A stretch of DNA of 64,000 nucleotides. Origin: Notospermus geniculatus. Taxonomy: Eukaryota; Nemertea; Pilidiophora; Heteronemertea; Lineidae. The first letter of the stretch is position 1; each line of letters starts with the position of its first letter. The position numbers were made by a program, and so were the translations under genes. The DNA lies in assembly GCA_002633025.1 (NCBI GenBank), contig NMRB01000155.1, positions 473,383 to 537,382 of the forward strand, written 5' to 3'. This document shows positions 1 through 11,600 of this stretch, in pieces. The notes under the pieces are model-generated. The model had not been told where the DNA came from. It made no database searches and saw only the letters and a program-made list of their open reading frames with translations.

Positions 1-310
1 ATTGTTTGAAGCAGAAGTTGCATGATTGATACGTGCTGATTACACCAGCAATGGTCGAAGTAAGAACTCAATATAATCTTTTATTATTTCCATGATGTTG
101 TTGTGTGTTTCTGAATGTGATCTCAATGTTGGTTTGTTAGCTCATGTGCAGATATGTCAGGTGTTTCTATTTGTGATGTAGTCGTCCATGTTGAGTGTTG
201 AGTGTGTAGCTGTTGTTAAAATCTGTGGTATTTGTGCATGTGTATACAATAAATTTTCTGGACATTCCTTGATTCTTTGACCTTAGACACCACACACTTG
301 TTAGACCTTT

Positions 311-510
311 ATACATGATGTCACATACATTCCTAGGCTTTTATACATGACGTCACGTACATTCCTCATTCATAGACTTTATGCATGATGTCACCACATT
401 CGTAATGCCTTATACCCTTATACATGACGTCATACATTCCTAATTTCTTAGACCTTATACATGACATCACATACATTCCTAATTTCTTGGACCTCATACA
501 TGACGTCACA
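311..510. repeat. Minisatellite carrying CRE-like TGACGTCA motifs
   Basis: Six copies of a unit containing ATACATGACGTCACATACAT start at 311, 343, 381, 420, 457 and 496, so the period is 32-39 bp. Three copies keep the palindrome TGACGTCA (348-355, 425-432, 501-508); the others have TGATGTCA or TGACATCA. TGACGTCA is the consensus site of CREB/ATF factors; any regulatory role here is inference. Confidence 0.75.
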
Positions 511-619
511 TGCACATTTGGTCTATTACATCTACAGTGTCTATCAACATCATGTTGACAATCTCTCTGTGTTTCTTTTCATCTCTCTCAGTTTCTGTTA
601 CCAATTTCAATGTTGCATG

Positions 620-830
620 CTATAGTCTGTTTGAATAAAACTAGTCTCCATTCCTTTCTGTTTCTTGTTGTGTACTTCAACAAGTAATATCTTTTATTTC
701 TTCTCAATACACTCTGTTTCAATAAAATGACACCATTCTCTTTCTGTTGACTGTCTACTTCAATTTTGTCCTCTATTCTTCTTAATACACTCTGTTTAAA
801 AAAACTGTCACCATTCTCTTCTGTTTGCAG
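620..830. repeat. Degenerate T-rich tandem repeat
   Basis: Three diverged copies of a unit with 'ctctgttt(c/g)aataaaa..ccattctctttctgtt' follow one another at about 75-90 bp spacing. No coding or structural role is apparent. Confidence 0.5.
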
Positions 831-1379
831 TGAACTAGTCCTCTTCATACTCTGTTCCATTCCCATTATTCTCTGTGACATCTGTTTACAATGTACTTGT
901 TTGGTGTATTACTTTATGTAAAGGTAAACTTTATTCCAATGTTTATTATCTGGATGGCCTTCAAAAATAACAAAGCTTTTTCACCCAAAAATGTCCCACG
1001 GAATGCTTTCCAAATGCCAACTGTGCATGGGCCAGAGCCTTGCAAGTCAATGCTTTACTGTGATTTCAACTGCCAGCACAGATTAAAAGCCTTTGCCATT
1101 GATACTGGTATTGTATCCAGCACTAGATATGAACTCATTCAAACGTCACTTTACCCTGTAATCTGAGCCATTTTATTTGCACCAGAATGTCAACCAGCAT
1201 CATATGATTTTGTCTGCCTGTAATGTTGGTTCTGAGCCCTCTCTTACCAGTAGACCTTGTTTTCACTTCATTCTTACTCCATCTCTCCTCTCCTTCTGAA
1301 GATCGCACCACAAATAATCAGACCAACACAACACATTTAGCAACCATTCACCAGCTTTACATCGTGTGCTACATCCAAC

Positions 1380-1780
1380 TCCCTAGAATGCTTTGTGTGA
1401 CCTTGAGCTTGTGTGAGAGATGTGTGCTACATTCAAATCCCAAGAATGCTTGTGTGACCTTGACCTCCTGTGCAGACATGTGTGCTAGATTCAACTCCCC
1501 AAGAATGCTTGTGTGACCTTGACCTTCTGTGCAGGCGTATTTGCTACATCCATCTCCTCCAGAATGCTTTGTGTGACCTTGACCTCCTAAGCAGACATAT
1601 GTGCTACATTCAAATCCCCAAGAATGCTTTGTGTGACCTTGACCTCCTGTGGAGATATCCAGTGCGACCTTTGTATACCAATCACATTAGAATCACCAGA
1701 TATTTGTCTGCCATTCTCAAACCTACAAATTCCAACATTTCCAAGATTGTTTTGTGTGACCTTGACCTTCTGAGCAGACG
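1380..1780. repeat. 59 bp minisatellite, TGACCTTGACC-rich
   Basis: GAATGCTTTGTGTGACCTTG recurs at 1386, 1444, 1503, 1562 and 1622, with a decayed copy near 1741. Each unit is about 58-60 bp and ends in 'gtgctacattcaa(a/c)tccccaa'. Chance open frames across it are repeat artefacts. Confidence 0.7.
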
Positions 1781-2548
1781 TTTAGAACCATTTCATCAGC
1801 CCTTGTATTATGCTATACCATTGGCTCTTTTTCAGCTTTTTGCTTGTCCCTAATGCTTTTGTGACAAGTTTCAAATAATGACAGCGGTCAAATTGCTCCT
1901 AAAGCAGCACCACTTGTAGCAGCACATTGCTTTTCCTTTCTGCTCTTAACAGTCACCATGTAAGCTTTTGTTATAATCCTCCAGTGAATGTACCAAACTC
2001 TCAGTAGTTAAAAAGACAGTTAGCAACCTCTCGGCATTCCCTGTCCCATGGCCCTGCGGCGAGCACATAAGTGACCATCATTGCTTGTACTAGTAATGCT
2101 GAAATCTACAATAGAGGTAGTGCTGTTAGTCCATCAACAAAGACCACGCTCAAAATACTGCTCAGGGTAAAACTGTACAGTGAATTACATGTACAAGGCA
2201 TGTTTTTGTATCATCATCCTGAGTTGAGTTTTGATGTCTTATTTGGAATTTGTCACCTCTCCGCCATCTTGCGTATCGCTTATTGTTGTGGTTGGTTGGA
2301 AGAGGCAGTCAGCACTTCGTTGATATCACCTGCTGCACGGAGGCTCACGGTCGTTGTTAACCTTTGCACTTCAACGAGTAATGCTTTGCCATTTCATGCC
2401 AGGTTAAAACAAGACATGCTAACATAGTTGATGCTGACCTGTTAGAAAAAATACAGCTGCTTCTGCCTCCTCCATCCAATTCTCACCCTTAGATTTGGAT
2501 GTAAATGTGCCCATTTTTGAGTGTGAGTGTTGTCTCTGTTTTGTGTAG

Positions 2549-4186
2549 TTGGAAAAGAACGGGACGAAGCACCGCTGGACGTCACAGATGTTGTTCAAAC
2601 TCCGCAAGAAATTGTTGAGGAGACGGCCGTACTTTCCCCTTCGGACGAATCACAAGAACCTAAGGAAGTATTACCTGTTGAAACGACAGACGTCCCTGAG
2701 GTGGAGAAACCTGTTGTGGAGGAAGATGTCATTGCACCGGATGAGCGCCAGGTTGCTGAGTCACCGCTGGACTTCTCACCTTTGGACACGATTGATACAG
2801 ATCATGAGGTTGTGGAGGCAATACCAGCACCACAAGGTTACGTGGAGGTGAGACCTATAGTGAAAGAGTATGAACTGCCAGACTTGAGTGAGTTTGTGAG
2901 AACTGCTGACACCCCGAAGGACGTCACCGTCGAGGAAGTGAGTGAAGACGTATTGGCACCCACTGTTCACAAAATTGAGGAGGCACCCATCACATTCCCA
3001 GAAGATGAGCAAGTCGTGGAAGATGTAACAGAACAAACTGTTCAACCATCTAAACATAAGGTCGTGGAATCTCCCTTAGATTTCTCACCACTGGACGACC
3101 TTGACACCAAATCAGACCTGGAAGATGAAATCCCCAAACCTGATGATTATGTTGAAGAGGTGCCAAAACCAAAAGAATACGAGATTCCCGACTTGAGTGA
3201 ATTCGTTGCGACCCCTGATGTACCCCGGGAGGTGGTGTCCGATGAGGTTGCTGAAGATGTTTTGGAGCCAACTGAACATCAGATCATTGTGGAAGAGATT
3301 AGGATCCCAGAGGAAGCCCCGCAGGATGTGACGGAGGAGGTCGTCGCTCCAGCGAAGCGTCAGGTTGAAGAGACTCCGTTAGACTTCTCCGCCCTCGTAG
3401 AAGAGGAACCCAAGGCGGGCGTTGAGGAAGATATACCAAAACCTGCTGGATATGTTGAAGAAGCTCCTAAACAGAAGGAGTATGATATTCCAGATCTGAG
3501 CGAGTTTGTTATAACTCCTGATGTACCAGTACAGGAGGCACCACAAGAGGTCAGTGAAACCATGCTTCGACCATCTGAACATGCTGTTGTGGAAGTTCCT
3601 CTGGACTTCACCACTTTAGATCAGGGAGAGGACTTGGATGTGGAAGAAGACATTCCTAAACCTGAAGGCTATGTGGAGGAAAAACTGAAGGTGAAAGATT
3701 ATGAAATACCAGAGGAGATTGGGCAGTTTGTTGTCACGCCTGATCAGCCTGTCAGAGAAACGCCTGATGTAGCTGGAGAAGACATATTGTCAGAAACGAA
3801 GCGTAAGATTGAAGAAGCCCCAATAATCTTCCCTGACGACCAACTTCCCCAAGGACCTGAAGTCAAGGAGACATCACCCTCCCCGGTAGATGACGTCAGT
3901 GGTGAAACACCGAAGTTTGTCATCCCGCTACAAGATCAAGAAGTCGAAGAAGGTGATGCGACATTCTTTGACTGCCGCACCATCGGTACGCCGCAGCCTG
4001 AAGTCACCTGGTATTTCAATACCCATGAGATTAAGAACGATGCCATCTATAGGACTCAGGTTGACCTGGACGGAACCTGTACGCTTGAGGTCAAGGACAC
4101 AGTCGTGGAGGATGAAGGATGTTACGTTTGCGAGGCTGTAAACTCGCACGGCACGGCCAGAACCACAGCAAAACTGTTCGTCAGAG
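2549..4186 (+). CDS. Exon: Glu/Pro-rich repeats ending in Ig domain 1
   Basis: 546 codons in a phase 1-1 exon: acceptor TTGTGTAG before 2549, donor AG|GTAGGC at 4187. The first 450 or so residues hold four copies of a roughly 100-residue acidic repeat. Its markers are PLDFSxLD, then EDIPKPxGYVEE, then KEYEIPDLSEFVxTPDVP, starting near 2758, 3068, 3370 and 3592. The last 91 residues (3910-4183) form an I-set Ig domain: PKFVIPLQ on strand A, a B-strand Cys, CD-loop VTWYF Trp at 4009, and YVCEAVN on strand F. The ATG at 2527 is inside the upstream intron and is not a start. It is probably an elastic linker plus a folded Ig anchor in the sarcomere. The repeat resembles no family I can name precisely. 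Confidence 0.88.
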
Positions 4187-4576
4187 GTAGGCTATGATTG
4201 TAGGTTAGAAAACCACCATCATTTGAACTTCCACCACGGTAAACAAAGATATAACTGAGTCCATGTCTGGTCTGTGTGTTTGTCAATGCCTACCCTAAGC
4301 CTGCTTGCCAAACAGCCACTGCTGTGAGATATATTTTTGCTTTGAAATTGTCAGATTAGCTTGGTGCCTCTTGTTAGCACTGCTTGTTCCATTCCTACTC
4401 CTGAAGTCTTTGCTGCCTAGAATTTTAATCACCTAATCCCTTCGGTGTGGATAAACTTGAATAATGCTTGCATACTTTCAACCCTACCCAAAACACGAGT
4501 CTCCCTGCCTTGATGCAGCGTGCTTGCTTCAGTTTAACGGTGAATTTGCACAGCAATCATAAGAGATGCGTTTCTT

Positions 4577-4688
4577 GGCCCATATCATAAAAGTACTTAA
4601 GTCTAAGTGTGGTAGGCCTACTTATCTTTTGTGTTGAACGAAGGATAAGTGTCACACTTAGACTTAAGTAGTTTTATGAATATGGGCC
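4577..4688. mobile_element. Short hairpin MITE
   Basis: About 45 bp at each end are inverted copies: GGCCCATATCATAAAAGTAC on the left, and the right end reads back as GGCCCATATTCATAAAACTA. Both continue into ACTTAAGTCTAAGTGTG. With a short loop this is a non-autonomous foldback element; the superfamily is unknown. Confidence 0.7.
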
Positions 4689-4986
4689 CTGAACCTTTGT
4701 TTTATTTGTTTGGTGTTGTCATCTTTGAGCAACCTTGTACATTGCATATCAGCTCTACCTGCCCCCTTGTACAGTTCATTTCCTGGTATGTCCTGTCGGG
4801 TGTTTGAGTATGCAGCATGTACCTCCTGATGTGTCATATGACATGATGGCCACGTTACCCACAATATACTATGTCCTCTCTCTGTTTACTGTTGAGTTTT
4901 CCTCCTGTCAGTCATACCTTAGCTTCTGAAATCACACCACTGAATCATCACTTCATCTGTCATGACCTTCCACTACAACTCAATGG

Positions 4987-5414
4987 CAGGGTTTCCGCCA
5001 GAGGGTAAAATGGGTAAAATTCCGTACCCTTAAATTTTTCCAGGGTACGGATCCATACCCTCAAAAACGTTGGGTAACCATTTTTCCATGACATGCCAGA
5101 CGAAACCAAACAACCGGCATGACCGGCGCGGGGATTTTATGGTTCAAAATACACCTAAACATCGTTTAAAAGCTTTTAAAAATCAAAAAAATTGCAAAAA
5201 AATTTTTTTTCAAAAATTTTTTTTCAAAAATTTTTTTTTCAAAACAAATTTTGTTTCAAAAAAAAATTTTCAAAAAGTTTTTCAAAAAAATTTTTTTTCA
5301 AAAAATTTTTTTACAAAAATTTTTTTTTCAAAAAAATTTTCTTCAAAAAAATTTTTTTTTTCAAAAAAAAATTTTTTTAGTCCGTACCCTCTTTTTTTTC
5401 TGGCGGAAACCCTG
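4987..5414. mobile_element. MITE with CAGGGTTTCCGCCAG ends and 5 bp target duplication
   Basis: The terminal inverted repeat is CAGGGTTTCCGCCAG (left) against CTGGCGGAAACCCTG (right). Exact AATGG repeats flank it at 4982-4986 and 5415-5419. Subterminal inverted GTACCCT/AGGGTACGG motifs are present. The core (about 5168-5378) is a 15-16 bp periodic A-run/T-run satellite. A second copy lies at 8163-8417. A 5 bp target duplication with CAGGG ends suggests a hAT-like group, but this is not certain. Confidence 0.85.
5168..5378. repeat. CAAAAAAATTTTTTT periodic low-complexity core
   Basis: Alternating A and T runs punctuated by a single C about every 15-16 bp, inside the MITE. It creates long spurious frames rich in Lys, Asn and Phe that are not genes. 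Confidence 0.85.
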
Positions 5415-5969
5415 AATGGGGGAGCCCACTACCCACCAGGTGGCACTGCGAGCATAAGACCTGTAAGATGTTAGAACAGCAAAACAGAGCAATAATATTA
5501 CGTCATGACGTCCTTTACGCTATGCAGCAGGATAAAAACCAGGTCTTAGGCTCACTGTGCCACCATGCGGAATCAGGTTCCTCATTCTCTACTGCCCTCC
5601 GCATCCTTGAGTCAGAATCACTTCAAACCCCAACCCCCTTACCTAGCTGCCCCTCTTCATCGTTTCCATGACACAACATCGTTCTGTTGGGTTGTGTGTT
5701 TTGCCCCCGGCTTTGCGTCAAAGGACGACATCAGCCATGGCGGATGTTGTTGAAGTTGCATCCTGCAAAACCATGAAAACTCTGCCACAAATGAACAGTT
5801 GAAATCTTCTTGTTCTATAGTTGGCCTTTTTTTGCGTCTTTCTCTACAAGACCCTTTCTGTCATTCCTGACTTCTGTTCTATCCCCGTACTCCATCCCCT
5901 CATCATCACCTGTATCACCCATCACCTGCATCCCATGATAACCCATCACATTTGTCTCGTTTTGTGCAG

Positions 5970-6443
5970 TCGTAACTGAATCGGAAGACGAATCGCCGAG
6001 ATCACGAACTGCTCAAGTGGCCGTGGAAACCCCCAAAGAGACGGAGGAATTCCACGCCGAGGTTGCCGTCCCGGTTTCTCCCGATGTAGAAGAAGAGAAA
6101 CTCGAACCCGAACCCCGTGAAGTGACTGAAGTTCCCATCACATGGCCTGATGAAGAAGGCGAGGCACCAAAGTTCATCATCCCGCTCCAAGAGATGGAAG
6201 TAGATGAGGGTAAACCAGTGATCATGGAATGTCAAGTCACCGGTAAACCGACCCCTGAAGTCACTTGGTATGTTGATGACGAGGAACTGAAGGATACGAC
6301 AGTGTATATCACCAAGATGGACGTTGATGGTCTCTGCACGTTAGAGATACGCGACGTGTTCCCGGAGGATGAAGGGGAATACTTGTGCAAGGCCGTCAAC
6401 GCTCACGGCACAGACACAACAAAGGCTGAACTGTTCGTGAGAG
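5970..6443 (+). CDS. Exon: acidic linker plus Ig domain 2
   Basis: 158 codons, phase 1-1; acceptor TTTTGTGCAG, donor GAG|GTATGT. An acidic linker of about 65 residues (ESEDESPRSR..ETEEF..) leads into a complete I-set Ig domain beginning APKFIIPLQEMEVDEG. It has a B-strand Cys in MECQVTG, VTWYVDD, and the strand F motif DEGEYLCKAVN. The domain is clearly paralogous to Ig1 in the previous exon: both share PL(Q)..EV.EG, the DGxCTLE strand E and the final LFVR. This suggests duplication of a linker-Ig exon. Confidence 0.9.
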
Positions 6444-6574
6444 GTATGTGTCTAGTTGAGCCTAGTCTAGTCCTGTGTTCTGTACATTATCTTGTTTGGT
6501 GTATCCATGGGTTATCTGGTCTATTTCTCTTCAGCCAAGTCATCGCCCTGACCTCCTCTGTCATGTCATGAATA

Positions 6575-6767
6575 TGTGACCCGCTCTAGCAAAAGTAGGC
6601 ATATATCACAACCGAGGAAAGGGTTAACAACCTTACAACACAATAGCTGAAATGTACGTCTCTGCAGGTTGACAATAGTAGTGGACAGCAGTGATAATAG
6701 TTGAGTAAACTGATGACCAATGATGATCACCTGCGACATGTGCCTGCTTTTGCTGGAGCGGATCACA
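6575..6767. mobile_element. MITE, TGTGACCCGCT ends
   Basis: The 27 bp terminal inverted repeats differ at three bases: left TGTGACCCGCTCTAGCAAAA.., right ending ..TTTTGCTGGAGCGGATCACA. The interior is about 85% identical to the copy at 33488-33840, where another element has inserted. A diverged fragment starts near 20630. Confidence 0.8.
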
Positions 6768-8162
6768 TCTACAATCTAACTCAATGTCTTCATCTTCACT
6801 GTCAGCTTACATCTCCACCATTCAATTCATTCACAATATGCTACTCAACACTCACACATACACCCACTTGCACATTACCTGATATAATGAACTTGATGCA
6901 TTTGTTGAAAAAGGGACTTAATACAGCATCTTTCCCTTGCCTTGGCAATACGTCTTGGTCTCCTTTACTCTAACAATTTACCTCCCTGAACACTAATACT
7001 ATTCCATGACTGAAGAGACTTTTGCTGAGGTGCAAGTGTTGAGAGTTCTTACTTGTCCTCTACCAATGTTCTGAGTATAACATGTCCCCACCCATTGGCA
7101 TGAACTCAACTTTAAGCCTATCAACAAACTGGTATTCTTGTTGAAGCTATCAAAATCTAACCAGAGCATCTTGGTACCTATGACTCCTACTTTCAACGCT
7201 GACCTACTGAAAATGAAGGCCGTCCAACAAATATATGATTGTTCTAAACATTCTTATTTCTTTCAGGACATAATGTATTTGACTGTCTTATGATGATAAA
7301 GCATGCTTTCATGTCATGCAGTGCCATTTCTCAGCTCACACCAATGGCCAAGCCTTGCGCAACAGTCGTCTGCGATACCCTCAACTCCCCACCAGTGACC
7401 AAGCCTGAGCTATGGTCGTCCCAGCAAAAGCGTTTATCCTTGGCTTATATCACCACGTCAAACAGACAAGCACTTGCAGTATTTGCACTAAAACGCTGTG
7501 GATCCAATGTGGTTTTCCCTTTCCCATTGGCCCATTTACATGTTTGTAAGGGCTAAATACATGTTCAGTGGTCAAAGGTTGCATTTAAAGTCAAATGTTG
7601 ATGGTTCAAAGTCAATCCACTCCCATCAGCAGAAAAATGATGCCGATACATTGATTCTTTTGGTGAACTTCCTCCAAATTTCAGACAAATCGTCTAATTC
7701 AAGCTAAATACCTCCCTTTCCGTACTAAATCCCCTTCTGCTATGAATCGAATGCCAGCGAAAAAGGAGCTAAGCAACACTGAAAGTTGTCATAATCAAAC
7801 TGCTAGCCTCCCCCCCCCCCACACACACACACACAAACAAATCAGAACCATGCCAAAATCTTCATTACCGCATGCCACCACCCCCAAGGCTGCATCTACT
7901 CGTTGTCCGAAGGGTAAAGCCAGTTGTACAATAATAGTTGATTCCAAAAAACAAGATTACAATGGGAATGCAGGGCCAATGTATTGTTGGCTCTATGCAA
8001 TAGTAGGCCCTCGTTTATGGGGTTTTGTAGACTTCATTTGAAGGCGAACTATAGAATAGGTAATTTATACCAGAATTGTTCATTCATCTTTAAGGCATTT
8101 GGGTTTCAGTTGTATTGAGATGAAATGGGAGTTGGCAGAATCCTTCCATTCTGGTATCACCT

Positions 8163-8417
8163 CAGGGTTTCCGCCAGGAAAAAAATGAGGGTACGGACCA
8201 AAAAAAATTTAAAAATTTTTTTTTGAAAAAATTTTTTTTGAAAATTTTTTTTTGAATTTTTTTTTTATTTTAAAAGGTTTTAAACAATGTTTGGTGCCAT
8301 TTTAGGCATATTTTGAAGCATAAAATCCTCGTGCCGGATTTGATGGTACGGATCCGTAGCCTGGAAAAACTTAAGGGTACGGAATTTTACCCATTTTACC
8401 CTCTGGCAGAAACCCTG
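8163..8417. mobile_element. Second CAGGGTTTCCGCCAG MITE, opposite orientation
   Basis: CAGGGTTTCCGCCAG begins at 8163 and CTGGCAGAAACCCTG ends at 8417. The flanks are exact CACCT repeats (8158-8162, 8418-8422). Internal motifs (GGGTACGG, AAAATTTTTTTT) are those of 4987-5414 read on the other strand, with a shorter A/T core. Confidence 0.85.
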
Positions 8418-8654
8418 CACCTTTTGCTCTCATTTACAATGCCATTTCAGTCAATTCTTGTCTCCATATTGGAATCTGCCACCTCTGTTCAGTCTCAATG
8501 CTGACTGCCGGTTCACATTAATCTGGAGAGATACATTAAAATATTATGTCGGTAGTTCCCTGTTCGCTCCTCGCTTTTCAAATCCCAGGCCCTCCCCTTC
8601 CTTGGGACCTACCTCTGCCCTTTTTGACCCTTTCCCCATTCCTTTTTCCTGCAG

Positions 8655-11600
8655 CGTTTTCTGAATATAGCACTGGGTCTGAAATTAGTGAGGAAACTCA
8701 ACCAATGGAGATACTGTTGACCTCAGAGCCTGTTGAACCACAGGAGTCTCGAACTATAGAGAGCGCAGTCGCCGTCGAATCAGAGCCACAGTCTGTCTCC
8801 CTTGTTATCGATAGCACAAAACTACTAGAAACACAACCACAAGAAATCACCTTTGATATCACCTCTATAGAAAAGAAACCCACTGAAACCACCACATTTG
8901 AGATCACACCCAAGAAAACTGAGGTCTCGACGGTGGAATTAATGAAGGAAGTAACACAACCCATGGAAACAACTACTTTAGAAATTGGCCCTAAAAAGCC
9001 TGAATCTGAAGTCGCTACTCTTCAGTTCAGAACTGAAGATGTTCCGTCCTCTACAACACTTGAATTTGAGGTGCCTCGCGAGACCACCTCTTTGGAATTG
9101 GCCCCGCAACAATACACCGAGACCCTTGCCCTACAACTGGAAGGAAAACCACAGGAACCTCAAACAGTCACACTTCTTCTTGACACAGCAAAAATTCATG
9201 AAATACAACCAGTTGAGATAAAGCCTGGGCTTACAACTGGTGATATTAGGCCCTCTGAAACGACTACTGTTGAGCTGACCCCTCAGCAAGCTGAACCAAT
9301 CACCATTACATCAACATCCATGGTTACCTTTGAACTGGACGAGAAACCCCTAAAACCACAGGAAGCCACATTTGTGGTTGACACTGTACAGCGTGAGGAA
9401 ACACTACCAACTGAACTTCAATTTGATATAACTTCAGAACCTTTAACTATGGAGATCACAAGTGTTGAAACAACTAAACCAGAGGAGATTAAACCACAGG
9501 ATGTCACGGTGGATATTACTACTAAGAAGAAGAAGAAACCTACTGAAAGAGCTGAGGTGGAGATTACACCAAAACGTAAGGAGGTATCTACCATTGAGAT
9601 GACCAAGGAGGTGATACAACCAATGGAATCGACAACATTGGAGATAGGCCCGAAAGAACCATCAACAGAAATGGCCTCAATTGAGTTCACTACAGAACGA
9701 ATTCCAAGTACTACAACCGTGGATGTTGTGGTTGAGGAACAGCCACATGAGACTGTTTCCATGGAAATCGCACCACGGGAACAGATTGAGACTGTAACTA
9801 TGGAAATACCTGAGCAGGTAAAAACTAAAAAGACTGTTAGAAAGACAAAGACTGTGACTACCAAGGAGATAAAGGAGGAAGAGGTACCCGAGGTCACGAC
9901 GACAGAGGTCACGACTGTTGAAGTTAGGCCCGTTGAACGTGGTATCCAGGAAGCTACCATTTCTTTTGACATATCGTCAATGGAGACCAAACCGTCAATG
10001 GAAACTGTCGTTACCATGGATATAACCAAACCTAAAAGAGCGGACACAGTGGCTGAGGAAGTCACTTTGTTTACCACAGAAGTCCTAAAAGACACTGAAA
10101 AACCACAGTTCATCGTCTCTGAGCAAGCTGAGTTGGTCATTGATGTGCCTGAGAAGGATCGTAAAGAGACATTAGTTCTGGAGACCCTTCCGACTCAGAA
10201 AGAGGAGGTTACTGCTGAAGTCGCTGTCCTTAAATCTTTAGAAGAGGAACCTACTGAGGTCACATTGGAGCTGACAACTGCGAAGAAGGCTGCACCAAAA
10301 CCGAGCGAAACCCAACTGCAGAGGGCAGAGGTTCTTATGGAAATAGTCGGAGAAGCTCTACCACAGGAAGTTACCTTTGCCCCTGGACAAGAGATGGTGT
10401 TTGATCTAAAAGCAGCTCAGCTGGAGCCGAAGAAACCGACAAAGGTTGAGGAACAAGAGGCTGTGTTTGTTCTTGAAAAACCCAAAGATGTGAAGCCAAC
10501 GGATACAACTGTTGCACCATCTGAGGAAGTTACTCTTGAACTCACCATGACTGAAAAGAAAAAGCTGGAAACAAAGGTTGTACCGACTGAGGAGACAGTC
10601 GAGATCGTAATCCCGGGAAAAATTGTACCAAAGGAAAAGGAAACTGCCCCGTCTGAGGAAGTTACAGTGACACTTGGCAAACCTGATAAGAAAAAGAAGC
10701 CAGTAACAAAGGTTAAACCAACTGAAGAAACAGTAGAAGAGTTGAAACCTAAAGTTGTTGAAGTAGAAAAGACCGAGGCTGCTCCATCAGAGGAGGTCAC
10801 ACTTGAACTTGCCATCCCGAAGAAAAAGAAGCAAGAACTGAGAGTTCGATTTGCCGAGGAGACGATTGAAGCTGTCGAGCCGGGGAAGGTGAGTCCAGAA
10901 AAACTAGAGGAGGCTCCATCAGAGGAGGTCACCTTAGAACTGACAGTTNNNNNNNNNNNNNNNNNNNNNNNNNNNNNNNNNNNNNNNNNNNNNNNNNNNN
11001 NNNNNNNNNNNNNNNNNNNNNNNNNNNNNNNNNNNNNNNNNNNNNNNNNNNNNNNNNNNNNNNNNNNNNNNNNNNNNNNNNNNNNNNNNNNNNNNNNNNN
11101 NNNNNNNNNNNNNNNNNNNNNNNNNNNNNNNNNNNNNNNNNNNNNNNNNNNNNNNNNNNNNNNNNNNNNNNNNNNNNNNNNNNNNNNNNNNNNNNNNNNN
11201 NNNNNNNNNNNNNNNNNNNNNNNNNNNNNNNNNNNNNNNNNNNNNNNNNNNNNNNNNNNNNNNNNNNNNNNNNNNNNNNNNNAAACCAGGGGAAGTTAAA
11301 CCTGAGCAACAAAAGATAGCACCGTCTGAAGACGTCACAGTGGAACTTGCTGTTTCTGACAAGAAAAAGAAAGTTTCTACCCATATAAAACCAACTGAGG
11401 AAACTGTTGTTGAACTCAAACCTGGAGAAGTCAAGCCAGAAGAGGCTAAGATAGCTCCTTCAGAAGATGTAACTGTGGAACTTGTGGTTTCTGACAAGAA
11501 AAAGAAACCTGTGACCAAGGTCAAACCAACTGAGGAAGTTGTTGTTGAACTGAAACCAGGGGAAGTTAAACCTGAGGAAGCTAAAGAAGCTCCTTCTGAA

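Larger units (their letters stand above)
1..2548. other. Intronic sequence upstream of first visible exon
   Basis: No exon with open frame plus splice sites was found here. It contains a 38 bp minisatellite (311-510), a degenerate T-rich repeat (about 620-830) and a 59 bp minisatellite (about 1380-1780). The rest is unremarkable AT-rich DNA. The polypyrimidine tract before the acceptor at 2547-2548 runs from about 2525. Confidence 0.7.
4187..5969. other. Intron with two inverted-repeat transposons
   Basis: Phase 1 intron. It carries a 112 bp hairpin element (4577-4688) and a 428 bp MITE (4987-5414) with an A/T microsatellite core. Nothing else is recognised; the acceptor is TTTTGTGCAG at 5960-5969. 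Confidence 0.8.
6444..8654. other. Intron with two MITEs
   Basis: Phase 1 intron. It contains a 193 bp MITE (6575-6767), a CAGGGTTTCCGCCAG MITE (8163-8417) and a short C/CA run near 7808-7834. No additional exon is supported in the remainder. Confidence 0.75.

Noticed and set aside
1-60. Exon ending at a GAA|GTAAGA donor near position 58
   Set aside because: All three frames contain stops within the 58 bp and no acceptor is visible.
311-510. CRISPR-like array of regularly spaced repeats
   Set aside because: Unit spacing is similar, but 'spacers' are themselves repeated and decayed; this is a eukaryotic minisatellite.
1223-1853. Reading frames rich in CDLDLL repeats
   Set aside because: Translation of the 59 bp minisatellite; no splice support and not conserved in type.
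2527-2548. ATG at 2527 as start of the first exon's protein
   Set aside because: It lies in the polypyrimidine tract before acceptor 2547-2548, and the exon needs phase 1 input from upstream.
5070-5474. Lys/Asn/Phe-rich reading frames
   Set aside because: Produced by the A/T satellite inside a MITE.
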